From assembly GCA_029298735.1 (NCBI GenBank), contig JANSLP010000166.1, forward strand, positions 1 through 64,000: a stretch of 64,000 bases of DNA, given 5' to 3'. Source of the stretch: Ophiostoma sp. CBS 140.51 (lineage: Eukaryota > Ascomycota > Sordariomycetes > Ophiostomatales > Ophiostomataceae). The notes beneath the pieces were generated by a model. It saw nothing but the letters and a program-made list of their open reading frames with translations, searched no databases and was not told where the DNA came from. Positions 1 to 10,976 of this stretch are shown here, one piece after another. Position 1 is the stretch's first letter, and the number at the start of each line of letters is the position of its first letter. The position numbers were made by a program, and so were the translations under genes.

Positions 1-2400
1 TCCGTCACAGCCAGTCAATCGCTTCAGCTTTGCTCCTTTTTCTTTCTCTCGCTCGCCGACATCCTCTCGCTTTCAACGACCAACAAACGACCAAAAGACA
101 TATCAAAGTCCACAGTACAGACTGCCTCGCTTTCCTGTCAACAAGTTTGAGATATGACTCAACAGGTCACGAGAAATCTGCCTGCTCCATAGTTGGGCAT
201 CATATGGAGTACTGTATCCGATTCTCGACCGACTACCTATCATACTGACTTTTATTGAGTCTGCCTAGAGTTGTCACGGGCACACAGGACACTAGACACC
301 AGGCACAGAAACTTACCATCTCGCCCTGAATAGTTAACGGTCGTTGGGCCTGAACAAATGTAGGGCGAGATGTTGATGACAAAGACGGTACACGATCATA
401 AACGACAAAGGACAGTATCACCACTTGGACGGGCCGCATAGCCTTTGTTTGTGTCTATCGGACAGGCACAGGCACAGAAGTCTGTCGTCCTGTCGTCCAC
501 CCAGCTCCCACGTTCAGGCACACAGCAAGGATTTTTCCTGTCATGCGAGACAATGGACAAAATAGGCCTCTCTCTTCTTCTGCACTCTGCACCTCTGTCG
601 TGAAACCGATAGAATGCAAGCTGCCGGCGATTGTATTGGTATCTGTGACAGAGTGGCTGGCGTTATAGGGAACACTCAGGCTGTATGGTAAGGTGGAAGT
701 CGCACAAACTAGTCAATACCGTAAAGACATATTGGATGCCTGTCTCTGCCTCTCATCATATGGAAGATGTCGTGCAGAAGAGGTGAGAATGTTGAAAGTC
801 AGTACTGTATCAGCTTCAATGCCACTGATATTTCTTGTCTGAACGAGGACATGATGATCATGACATATCTTGGTGAGCAGTCTTCAACATCATGATATCG
901 TCGTCTACCAGGACTCCTTCTGCCCTCTGCAGCCGCCATACTACCACCACGTTTCATGCCCATGCACTCTCTCTATTATTTGACAAGCACATCCCCGTTG
1001 TCGACCATCTCGAACGGACAATAGAGTATCGTCGATATTCCATGCATTCTTTCTCCTTGGAAGGCCAGGGATAGCAAGCCCGGAGGTTGGAAGGTTAGGG
1101 GAGGCTGCAGCAACTGCACGTCTCGGATGTCCTGAATCAGTCGATGGCGTCTGCGGGTACTTTTCATGTATGCGTGCTTTCTGTGCCTGCGGGTGCTTTC
1201 CTTGTCTTTGTATTGCAGTCGATCCCCATCCTCCCTCCCGTAGGACAAGAGAGTTGGTTACACAGCATCACCATGCTGGTTTCCCCTCAGATAGATTGCA
1301 AAAGGGAGAAGAAGGGGAAGAAAGTAAAAGGGAGGTAACATCGACGAGAAGTAAGTGCAAGAAGGAAGAGAGGGGAAGAACAATGGCGAAAAAAGAAAAG
1401 CACGAACAATACAGCGAGCACAAAGGGAACGACAAAGCACAACCAGGTACGAGGGTCTTTTGTTGATGCCGGGTGCTGTCTCAAGATACGAAAGATGTCC
1501 AAAACAGATTTAAATAGGTCCAAAAGAATAAACGCCTGGTATTTGCTCGCTCAATGCTGCTAATGGTCTATGATAGAACCCCCGATGATACTAATACTGT
1601 CTATGATATCCTGTCGTGAACTAACCTCCTTTTGCTTCTCCCTTTGCCTCTCAATGCTTCAACCCCTCCGCTCAGACAATGCTGTCCTACCCCCTCCAAC
1701 TCCCGGAATGCCGTACCACAATAGGGGAGCACACAAGAAAGAAAAGCCTGCCACTTATGATTTGACGACGAGCCACGATATTAAAAAAGTAGGAAAGAAG
1801 TAGTAACCATCCGCATTGGTTGGCTCTTCTCGCTCCCGGGATGCCGTCGGAAGCACGGCAGCAGAGAGCACAGGCAGGAAGAGGGGAGAGAAGATAGGAA
1901 CAAAGGACAGGCAGAAAGTAGTCTAGACGACGACTGCCTTTTTCCATTTCGCTACTCTCCTTTTTGTCTTTTGCTCTACCTCTCCGTACTCCCCCTTTTC
2001 TCGCCATCGTGACCCCCATCCTTTGTCGCCGTCGCCGTCGCCGTGCCTTTCTCGGTCGTCTTCACACACGCTTTTTCTCTGACCCTGTCTTCCCCCGCCT
2101 TTTGTACGCGTGCCATAACGCAGCACACGATCCTCCCACTTGAAAGGTTGTACAGAAGCGGGGGAAGTAGGTGGAAAGCGAATAGTAGAAGAAAGATAGA
2201 CAGAGAGTGTAATAGAGAGGTAAAGAGACGTCGTACGCGGTCGGTCCTGCTTGTGATTTGTGTCTGCGTCGGTGCTTGTGCGTGTGTGTTGTGGAGGGCA
2301 TGTGTGTGTTGAGTCTGTTGCTTTTTTGCTTTGCTTTGCAACCTGATTTTGTCTCGGGAAGAGCCCTTTCCCTTAATTCTGTGCGCTTTCAGAGCGCCCC
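1..2400. other. Gene-free left edge
   Basis: I see no supported gene. The open frames are short, low in complexity and do not resemble any family I know. The last 700 bases upstream of the NOC4 stop codon have C/T-rich and GT-rich runs, as expected of intergenic DNA and the NOC4 3' UTR. Confidence 0.6.
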
Positions 2401-4188
2401 TCACGCAAAGTCCCACAGCTTCACCAGCAGAGCATCCTCTGGCTGATCTTCTGCGCCCTCTACCGGCTTGTGCGGCAAAAAGATGCGCTTGGGAATCTGG
2501 AACTCCACGACGGGCGTCTTACGCACCTCCTTGCCAAACTCGGCCTCTAGCATGCTCTGGTACGAGTGGTCAAAGAAATCTTCCACATTGTACGACTGCT
2601 TGGTAAACTGCTCCGACAAAATCTTGGCAATGGTGGCTACATTCGGGTGGTAGTGGCTCTGGAGCTGGACGATTTCCCACAGGCAAGAGTCGACGGCATG
2701 CGTCTCCATGGGATCGCGCTCGTGCTGGAGGAACGGGTCGGCCATGCCCTCTTCGGAGAGCAAAGCACGCTCTTCCGGGGTGCGCGGCACGCGGTGGATC
2801 ATAAACGTGCACTGCGGGTGCGTCTTGAGCATGTTGTAGATCCAGGGGACGACACTGACAACAGCACTAGGCGGTGCGTGCAGACAGAGCCGGGCGAAAC
2901 GCTTGATGAAGCTGGCGACCATCTGGACGGGCAAATGGGTCGAGGCCAAAAACGTGTCGAGCAGGCGGAAGAAGCGGGCGCGGTGCTTGGAGTGCATGAG
3001 CTCGGCGTCGAGCAGCGAGTAGAGTTTGGGGAAGAAGGCCGGGTAGTCGACGTTGCGCTCCTTGATGAGATAGTAGAGACCAGACAGGGCAAGCAGCGAC
3101 GTGGATCCGCCGGCGTCGTAGCAGTCTGTCAGAAAATCGAGCATCATCTCGGGCTGTGCGAACCAGGGCGCAATAACCGTGGAGGCAATGCCGAGCGCAC
3201 GCTTGCGCAGCGTTTTGCCGTCCGTAGAAGAAGAGACGGACGTGGTCCGCTGCAAAACGGCCAGCCATGCATCCTGTGCCTGCTTGCGGTGCTTGGCCAC
3301 AGAGTAGAGAGCGTGGCTGCGCTTCTGAGGCGGCGGGTTGACGAAGAACGTCTCAAACTCGTCGCTTGTGGCCGGTACATCGTCGAGCAGCGAGAGCAGG
3401 TAAAAGGCACCGTGGGCAGCCGTGCTGCTCTCCGGGCTGTCGAGGCTGATATCGGCGAGGACGGTGGACACGGCTTTGAATGTGTAGAACTGGACATCGC
3501 AGAACTCGCTGACGTACTTTTCGACAAACTCGTCCGAGAGACCCTCGGCCGTTTCTGAGTCAAGCTTTGCCGATGCCAGGACAAGGCCGCGCACAATCAA
3601 TGCCAGGAACGCCTGCGGGAAGACGTACGTCTCCTCATCGTTGGAGCTGCCGGCCTTCTTCCGTCTTGACCGGCCCTCGGCCTGAAGCAGACGCATGGCC
3701 AGAGTGAGAGCTGTTGAAGCAGCGTCGCCTGAGCTGCCGCCCAAGATGTTGAGGAGAACCGCCTCGTACTCCGTCAGCTGGTCCTTGAGCCACTTGACCA
3801 CAACCACCTCCTTCTCCGACATGCTGCGGTTCAGGTTGAGGCTGCCCGCGGCCAGCAGACGCATGAACACGCGGCAGAGTGCCACGGCAGCCATCAGAGA
3901 TGGGTTTTGTTCGTCTTCTTCGTCCTGATCTTCGTCGTCCTCCTCATCGTCCTCGCCCGCCCCCTTCTTTGCAATCTCAATCAGCTCCACAATGTTGTTA
4001 TAGTGCTTCTTGGACTCGCCAATCTGGCTCTCCAACAGCAGAATGCGCTCCTGCACGCTGGTCTCGTCGCCGTCGGCCATCTCGTCGTCGCTCCCGCTTT
4101 CTGATCGTGTCCGTTTTCTTGGGGCGTCGGTCTTGGTGCTGCGTTTCCGCTTGGCGGCTGCCGCCTTTGTTGTCGTCGCAGCAGGCAT
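2401..4188 (-). CDS. NOC4: Nucleolar complex protein Noc4 (CBF/Mak21 family)
   Basis: Single-exon gene of 595 aa. I place the start at the ATG at 4188 because the protein then opens with a Lys/Arg-rich nucleolar-type tail (residues 1-30). The same frame stays open 110 codons further upstream, but that part is unlike the family. A coiled-coil-like stretch (about 45-75) and an acidic run (79-93) precede the conserved helical CBF/Mak21 region, roughly residues 350-540, with the motifs WIYNMLKTHPQC and FFDHSYQSMLEAEFGKE. In yeast, Noc4 (552 aa) binds Nop14 and is needed for 18S rRNA processing and export of the 40S precursor; I infer the same nucleolar role here. The gene is divergent from ATP4, with 533 bp between the start codons. 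Confidence 0.92.
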   Translation of the reverse strand: MPAATTTKAAAAKRKRSTKTDAPRKRTRSESGSDDEMADGDETSVQERILLLESQIGESKKHYNNIVELIEIAKKGAGEDDEEDDEDQDEEDEQNPSLMAAVALCRVFMRLLAAGSLNLNRSMSEKEVVVVKWLKDQLTEYEAVLLNILGGSSGDAASTALTLAMRLLQAEGRSRRKKAGSSNDEETYVFPQAFLALIVRGLVLASAKLDSETAEGLSDEFVEKYVSEFCDVQFYTFKAVSTVLADISLDSPESSTAAHGAFYLLSLLDDVPATSDEFETFFVNPPPQKRSHALYSVAKHRKQAQDAWLAVLQRTTSVSSSTDGKTLRKRALGIASTVIAPWFAQPEMMLDFLTDCYDAGGSTSLLALSGLYYLIKERNVDYPAFFPKLYSLLDAELMHSKHRARFFRLLDTFLASTHLPVQMVASFIKRFARLCLHAPPSAVVSVVPWIYNMLKTHPQCTFMIHRVPRTPEERALLSEEGMADPFLQHERDPMETHAVDSCLWEIVQLQSHYHPNVATIAKILSEQFTKQSYNVEDFFDHSYQSMLEAEFGKEVRKTPVVEFQIPKRIFLPHKPVEGAEDQPEDALLVKLWDFA

Positions 4189-4375
4189 TGTGTGTGTGGT
4201 GGGGGGAGGGAGGTGTGCTGTGTTTTCTTTTGTTGAAAAGAAGCAGTTCTTTCTGTCGTGGAGATGGTGCAGACTTGGGCTTCTCAACTTTTTTTTGTTA
4301 TCGTTATCGCTATTCTGCCGTTTAGTGGACCTGAGTGGACCTGCTGGACTAGTGGGTCTGACCCGAGCCGGCTCC

Positions 4376-4383
4376 TCACGTGA
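4376..4383. promoter_or_regulatory. TCACGTGA E-box, copy 1
   Basis: Perfect 8-bp palindrome containing the CACGTG core, 188 bp upstream of the NOC4 start. Confidence 0.55.
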
Positions 4384-4519
4384 CTGATGACATAATCTGA
4401 CCCCTGACCAACTTTTGACCAGAGAAGCCAACTTGGACCAACCAGCGTGTTTTGCCGGTGACCCGACACAAGCGCCCCGGCACCATAGGAGCGGAGCAAA
4501 AGAGGGAGCAAAGTGCAAT

Positions 4520-4527
4520 TCACGTGA
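4520..4527. promoter_or_regulatory. TCACGTGA E-box, copy 2
   Basis: Second identical palindrome, 195 bp upstream of the ATP4 start. It is therefore placed almost symmetrically with copy 1, relative to the two genes. Confidence 0.55.
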
Positions 4528-4721
4528 CTCTGCTATTATTTCCCGCTAGCGACCTGTTCCGAAAAACCTCATTTTCCTTTTCCGAGCTCCATCCGGTATT
4601 TCTCGCTTTCTTTGCAGCAAAATCTACAACCACACGCATCACGACCCGCGACCGATTTGCATCACCTCCCCGTCGCGCTCTTTTTTTTTCCTTTTCCTCC
4701 GACTCTTTTTCAATCTCAGCA

Positions 4722-5656
4722 ATGGCGTCCCGTCTGGCAAGAAACGCGGCTGGTGAGTTAGGACGAGGCAATTGAGGGGAAGTCGAGTTTCGAAGCTGCA
4801 TGAAGATACTGACCACACATAGGCCTCGCCCGCCTGCGGCCGACCCTGTCTGCGCGCCCGGCGCTCCCGACCCTGGCGACGTCCGTCCGCATGTCGTCGA
4901 CCTCGTCCTCTTCCTCTTCGTCCGTCCCCGCGGAAGACCCCAAGGCCAAGGCCTCGAGCATCCTGGACGCGCTTCCCGGCAACTCGCTGATTTCCAAGTC
5001 GGCCATCCTGTCGTCGGCCGCCGGTCTTTCCATCTACGCTCTGTCCAACGAGTACTACGTCGTCAACGAGGAGACTGTCGTCGCTTTCTGCCTCATCAGC
5101 GTCTGGGCCGGTCTCATCAAGTACGGTGGCCCGCTCTACAAGTCGTGGGCCGAGGGCCAGAACGAGAAGATCCGCGGCATTCTGAACGCGGCGCGCGCCG
5201 ACCACTCGCAGGCCGTCAAGACCCGCATCGAGGACGTGCAGCAGATGTCGAGTGTCGTTGACATTACCAAGAGCCTGTTTGCTGTGTCCAAGGAGACGGC
5301 GACGCTGGAGGCGCAGGCGTTTGAGCTGGAGCAGAAGACGGCGATTGCGGCCGAGGCCAAGTCGGTTCTGGAATCGTGGGTGCGGTACGAGAGCCAGGTG
5401 AAGCAGCGCCAGCAGCGCGAGCTGGCCGAGAGCGTGATTGCCAAGGTCAAGAAGGAGCTGGAGAGCCCCAAGTCGCTGCAGCAGATTCTGCAGCAGGCTG
5501 TTGCTGATGTTGAGAGTAAGTTTCCCATTGGTGACGATGGGCCACGGGCGATGGACGTTCGTCCATCGTCTGTAGTCTGTCGGCCCCAGTCAACATACAT
5601 TTCATCCTTTGAGTTGATACTAACAACCAACAGAGATTGCTGCTGCCAAGCAGTAA
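4722..5656 (+). CDS. ATP4: Mitochondrial F1Fo-ATP synthase subunit 4 (subunit b)
   Basis: Three exons: 4722-4752, 4823-5515 and 5634-5656, giving 248 aa (yeast Atp4 has 244). Donors are GTGAGT and GTAAGT; intron 2 has a CTAAC branch point. The first 35 residues are rich in Arg, Ser and Ala with almost no acid, as in a mitochondrial presequence. Two hydrophobic segments follow (around 75-95 and 100-115). The remainder is a long charged helix, ending VEKIAAAKQ across the last splice. Subunit b forms the peripheral stalk that holds F1 against rotation in the inner membrane. The 31-nt first exon and 23-nt last exon are easily missed by gene callers. Confidence 0.93.
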
Positions 5657-6172
5657 ATTGTCAACACACGACTCTTGCCGTGAACATGGACAGCCTCGAT
5701 TGACGACGATGAACGACGACTTTATCTCAAGTATTCTTCACTCAACGATAACCGATAAACTGCTCGTGTTAATCACCACCACCTTCATCTGAACCGGACC
5801 CTACATCAACCTCTACAACTAAAAATTCTTCTTAAAAAGACGAGACGTCTACCATGGGGGGAAGCAACACCCGACAAGACAGTACCCGCGACATTCGTAT
5901 TATACATAATCATATCGACGCCGCGCCTTTTCCTTTCCCTTTTGTACCTTAGTCTTTTTTTGTGTGCCATAGTCAAATATCATTGCCATTTCTTTTTTCA
6001 CTAATCGACATGCCGACGTTACACCTTTTGGATACTGTTTGGATACATTCTCTTTGGACATGATGATATCACGACACGAGACGAGACAATACTAACATGA
6101 GGCATTTATTCTTATTCTAACTAACAGATCTATACATGCTTTTCACTTTCACTTTACTTTCACCACACCGTC
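5657..6172. other. Convergent intergenic spacer ATP4 / monooxygenase
   Basis: This is the 3' flank of two convergent genes. It is AT-richer than the flanking genes and has T-runs near 5935-6000. I find no coding signal. Confidence 0.6.
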
Positions 6173-7958
6173 TCAATACAGCCACGGCCGCACCTTGAAT
6201 TCTGGCTCGTCCTCGGGCCGGCCCTCGAGCGGCATGTCCACAAACTCGGGGTTGATGTAGTACGACGGGTCGCCACCGGGCTCCTGCGTCTCACTGCGGC
6301 CATTGCCCAGCCAGCGCATAAAGTTGGCCTTGTCGCCGTCGACACTGGTGTAGTCAAAGTCCTCCCAGCGAGGGGAACGCAGTGTCTCCAGAGCGTGGAC
6401 GGTCGAGCCAGGCCACAGACCGCAGATCCAGTCGCCGGTGCCGCCCTGCGTGCGGTACCACGAGCGGCACTTGTCCATGTAGACGGTGTTTTTGAAGTAG
6501 GCGCCAATGTACTGGGAGAAGTCGTCGACTCTTTCCTTCTTGGGCTCAATGGTGGCATAGTCTTCACGCTGGACTTTGCGCAGAACCTGGACAATGTAGT
6601 CGCACTCGGCCTCTAAGATTTTGGTGAGGGAACCAAAGCCAATGGCCGAGTTGGGACCAAACATCATGAGGTAGTTGGGGAAGCCGTCGACGGCCACCGA
6701 CAGGTACGACTCGGGCTTGTCGGCCCAGCGGGCTTCGAGCTCAAGACCGTCGCGGCCACGAACCGGGAACGGTGGCGGCTCTGAGACCTTGAAGCCCGTG
6801 GCGCAGACAATGACGTCGACGTCCAGGTGGCGGCCGGACCCGGTAATGACACCGGTCTCGTCGACACCGCCGGCAGCCTCGGCCAGGACCTCGACATTGG
6901 GTTCCATCAGAGCCTCCAGGTACCCCTTGCCGGGCGTCAGACGACGGCACCCGGGGGCAAAGTCGGGCACGATCAGGTCAAAAATGTCGGGGCGGTTCTT
7001 GAGGCGCTCCTGCATGCCGCCACGGAAGATGCCCTGGAACAGCTTCTGCATCTCGGTGCCCATGATGGTGGAGTCGTGGATGGCGTTGCCGTCAGTCTCG
7101 AACGCCTTGCGGAGCTTAAAGTAGGCGTCCTTGTCGGCAGCCCATTCGGCGCGGCGTTCGGGGGGGACTATCAGTCAGCATGCGCAACAGAAAAACGAGC
7201 GAAGCGAGGAAACAAAACTTACAGTCGACGTCGTTGGGATCGAGACCCATCTGGACCATGGCATTATCGCCAAAGCGCGACGAAATCCACGTCTTGGAGC
7301 GCATAAAGACCTTGAGGTCGGTGCCCTTGACTTTCTGAAGGCTGGGCACAATCTGGATACTCGACGAGCCGTTACCAATGACGGCGACGCGCTTGTCGGT
7401 GAAGTCGTAGTCCTCATCCCAGGCGGCCGAGTGCATAATCTTACCCTTGAAGGTGTCCAAACCTTTAATGTCGGGCCAGTTGATGTTGCTCAGCTGGCCA
7501 CGCGCCGTAATCAGAATGTTGCAGCGCTCCTCAAAGGACTCGCCCGTGGCCAGGTTCGTCACTTGCAGCACCCATTCTTTTGTGGCTGCATCCCAGGCCG
7601 CGCTCGTCAGCTTGTGCTGCGTTTTAATAAAGCGCGTGGCGCCAAACTTTTCGGCTGTCGACTGCAGGTAGGCCTGGATTTCTTTGCCGGGCGCATACAG
7701 CGAGGACCAGTGCGGGTTGGGGTTAAAGGTGTATTGGTACGAGTGGGCGGGAATGTCACAGGCGATGCCCGGGTACCGGTTCACCCACCAGACACCGCCA
7801 ATGCCTTCTTCCTTTTCGTACACCACAAGATCGACATTGCGCAGCTTCTGGGATATCCGGATGGCGGCCACGATGCCCGAGTAGCCGGCGCCAATGACGC
7901 GGACCTTGAGCGGCCGCAGGTTCTCGACGTTGGCGTCCTTGAGGGTAAAGTCGGCCAT
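6173..7958 (-). CDS. Baeyer-Villiger-type flavin monooxygenase
   Basis: Two exons, 7958-7223 and 7167-6173, joined over a 55-nt intron, giving 576 aa. The family is shown by the FAD-binding Rossmann motif GAGYSG (23-28), the fingerprint FKGKIMHSAAWD (170-181), which fits the type I BVMO pattern FxGxxxHxxxW[PD], and a second nucleotide-binding GNGSSS (195-200) for NADPH. Known members insert one oxygen into ketones to give esters or lactones, or oxidise heteroatoms. The substrate cannot be told from the sequence. The chosen ATG at 7958 places the FAD motif at the usual distance from the N-terminus; an in-frame ATG at 8084 would add 42 poorly conserved residues. The intron contains one copy of the 13-nt word discussed for the MFS gene. 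Confidence 0.88.
7196..7208 (-). repeat. 13-nt word CTCGCTTCGCTCG in the monooxygenase intron
   Basis: Exact copy in the sense orientation of the monooxygenase transcript, inside its 55-nt intron (7222-7168). It has no flanking inverted arms. Confidence 0.8.
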
Positions 7959-10900
7959 TGTCGGGGGAGAAGAGGTTTTTGAGCTGAAGCTGAAGGTAGT
8001 TGCTTGTTTACAGCCTCTTGAGGTGGTGTTGTCGGGACTTGCCGGGGTGACACAAGATGCAGAGGACGACAACTGTAACAGCAAGGTGAGGAGAAGAGTT
8101 ACAGAAAAGAAAAGAAGAAAGGTAAATAAGGGACAGAAAATAAAAGATCAACGAGGAAAATAAAAAGGTTGCCCTTCTTGTGCCTGGCCCTCGCCGGTCG
8201 CGGGACGTTTAGCCGTGTGAGGGGCGAGGGAACTTGGTGTCTGGCCTGGTGCGTCTCAACGTGTCTGGCGTGTTGGTGTTGGGGCCGATGTTGGGGAATA
8301 GGGACAATGGAAGCGACGAAGAGGAGAAAATGGGGCCGAAGAAAGCCACAAAAGCCAAGATGGGGAGACAAACAATAACTCTATCTTTTGAAAAATAGGC
8401 GCATCGTCAGATTATATATACACGTGTGTGTCTGTGTGCTTGCGTCCTGTGTGCAACAGTCGAGACGAGACAACAGAAGACAGACGACAAAATAAAGGAC
8501 GACATACGACATTGACGAGGGGAAATGTCCCTGGACTCGGAGAACGTCACGAACTGGATACACACTATTCTCCGCACCGAAACAATAAAACGGGAACAAT
8601 TAATAGAAAGACAGGGACCGGCTAGGTTTGGTGGGCTGTTGGAGATACAACCATCAGGTCTGCAGGTCAATAATACGACAGGCAACGGACGACTAGAATT
8701 TGACGAGACAGAAAGGCAAGGAGGGTGTGATCTTACAGGCTGGGAGGGCGCTTCCGTGGAGGACGGAGTGCAAAGAGGCACCATCAGGTTCGGTCTGGCC
8801 AGCCTCCAGCAGGAGATATCCAAAAGCTTGGGTAGGAGCGCTCGGATAGAGGCGAAGCAGGATATGAAGCAGAACTACAAATTTATGGCATAGCAACTAG
8901 GGCAGGCAGACAAGCGAAACTATCCGCAAATAAGGCCAGACGACACCGGCGGTTCATTGAAAAAAGAGAGAGAGAGAAAGAGAAAGAGACGGGCATTTCT
9001 TGGCCGAACCTGGAAGAACCGGGAAAGGTCATGAGAAGCGAGGAAAAGAGAGGGGATGTTCAAAAGACTGCGGAGATATTGCGGAGTTCGTGGAGAAGAT
9101 TGTCAAGTGGGTGCCACTAACATGATTTATTTGTGGCCTGGGTCGGCTCTCAAACCGCTGCGGCACGGCGTGGCACACTGAAAGACGACAACACGACACG
9201 CTGTGGAGTTTCGCCGTTTCCTCGCTTTGTCGTGGGCATGATCCTCTCAATCTCCATTCGACATGTTGCAAAGACAAACCATATCATTCGACCAAATTCC
9301 TACTTAGAAACCCTACGATGTCCAACCTTATTTATATCGGTTGCTCGGAGTCGTGGAGGTGGGCGTGGAAAACGATATTCTGTCTCGGACTGCCTCAGAT
9401 GGCAACCGACTTACACCCCGCTGTCCCACCCTGTAGTGAGTTAGGACAGCCCGTGTATTGACGGCCTGGCTATTCTTTGCCCAGATCTTTTGACCTTTTG
9501 TGTCTTGCATCCCAGGGTGCCATCCAGGGTCTTGGGGTGTTCCATTCAGTGCATGCTGGACGTTGCCATTCAGGAAGTTGACAGCCTGTGGCCTAACGTA
9601 AAGAGGGAAATCGACCGTCGTCGACAGGAAGAGAAATAAACTCAGACACACGACCTGTTTCTTGACCATCTTTTGTGAATACCTGTGTATTTTCCCCGCC
9701 GCATGTTGTGCCTCACGGAGTTTGTTCGCGAGTTCACGGTGTTTCGCTTTCTTTTCTACGCCCTCACATTGATTGCCGTCTTTATGTAAGTCTCTAATAA
9801 GCAGACAAAAAAGTCATTAACGCTGCTAAAGTCGCCAAAAGTCGCCAAAAAACGCCCCAGAAAGTCTTGGAGTGTGGGGTGAGGGGTGAGGGAGGGGGAA
9901 GGAAGGGAGCTAGAAAGAGGGGATTTCTTGGGGCATTTTGATGCGGAATTCTTTGCGCGAGACGACGTCGAATGATCATTGAGCAAAATTAACACCAAAC
10001 GACACCAACGACACCAGTGGTGTCCACCGAACCGAACCGATGATATTAAGCCTAGGTAAAAAATATGAGCAGCAATGTGAGTGAGAAAGTGAGAAAGTGA
10101 GAACTTTGAAGCTAAAGTAGTCAGGAACTAAGTGCCAACAATGAATTCCATCTGCCGTGAATGGTCCGTCGGCAAAGAGAGAGAAGGAAATACGGAATAT
10201 GAACAGAGTAGAGAAATAATCATGACATTTGGTGGGGGAACAAGATTTGGTGACGGGCAGTATGGAAGGGCAACAAGATAAAACGAAATAAAATCATGAA
10301 AATGTGCGCCTATTTTGCATTTACCCCGACCTGCCCAGACTGGCCAGACCTTGCCCTATTTCTGTATCTGCATCTTTCCGTCGTTGACGGAGTGTTGAGT
10401 GCTTTGACTTTTATTCTGGTTAACGACGACATGCAATGCGACGCTGTTGTGCTGTCCATTTATCAAAACTTTGGGCGGCTCGACGTGAGGGTAAGGGGCA
10501 AGCAGAAGAGCAGGGACAAGGGAAAAAGAAAGACTACTTGGGAATAGACAAAAGGTATTGACTGCGAGTATGACAGGAACAACACCAATGACTATCAACT
10601 CACGTGGGACAATTTAAATGCTCAAAAGGCGATTGATGTGTGTGTCGTACGAATAAGACGCTGAAGTGGTGTCAAGTAGTTTCAGCAATATGCGGATAAC
10701 ATCCCGTGCGGGCCGACATTCAGGGTCCTCTTGTGCAACCACAAATTAGCACGCAAGTAAACATCTAGATCGCTGACCACCACAGACGACGTCCAACAAA
10801 AACCACAAGGTAATAATAATGAGAGTATGTTAACTTTAAATTAAACAAATGACTTTTCCCAATTAAATATAGCAAAACACCAGATCTAGTCTACAGACAA

Positions 10901-10976
10901 TGAGTGCAAAAGATGTGACAAAATGAAGATGAAACAACATGTAAACAAAGACCAAAATAAAACACCCAATGCAGAC
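7959..10976. other. 3-kb gene-free interval
   Basis: No frame here shows family similarity. It contains the promoter of the monooxygenase, a GT-rich microsatellite near 8421-8440, a purine-rich run (8965-8990), and AT-rich sequence before the UTP12 stop. The reading frames present are short and of mixed composition. Confidence 0.55.

Larger units (their letters stand above)
4189..4721. promoter_or_regulatory. Divergent promoter NOC4/ATP4 with two TCACGTGA sites
   Basis: This spacer lies between two divergent start codons. It contains two perfect palindromic TCACGTGA boxes at 4376-4383 and 4520-4527, about 140 bp apart. This is the core bound by Cbf1-type bHLH factors in fungi, though binding here is inferred. 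The 60 bases before the ATP4 ATG are T/C-rich, a common fungal transcription-start context. Confidence 0.6.
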
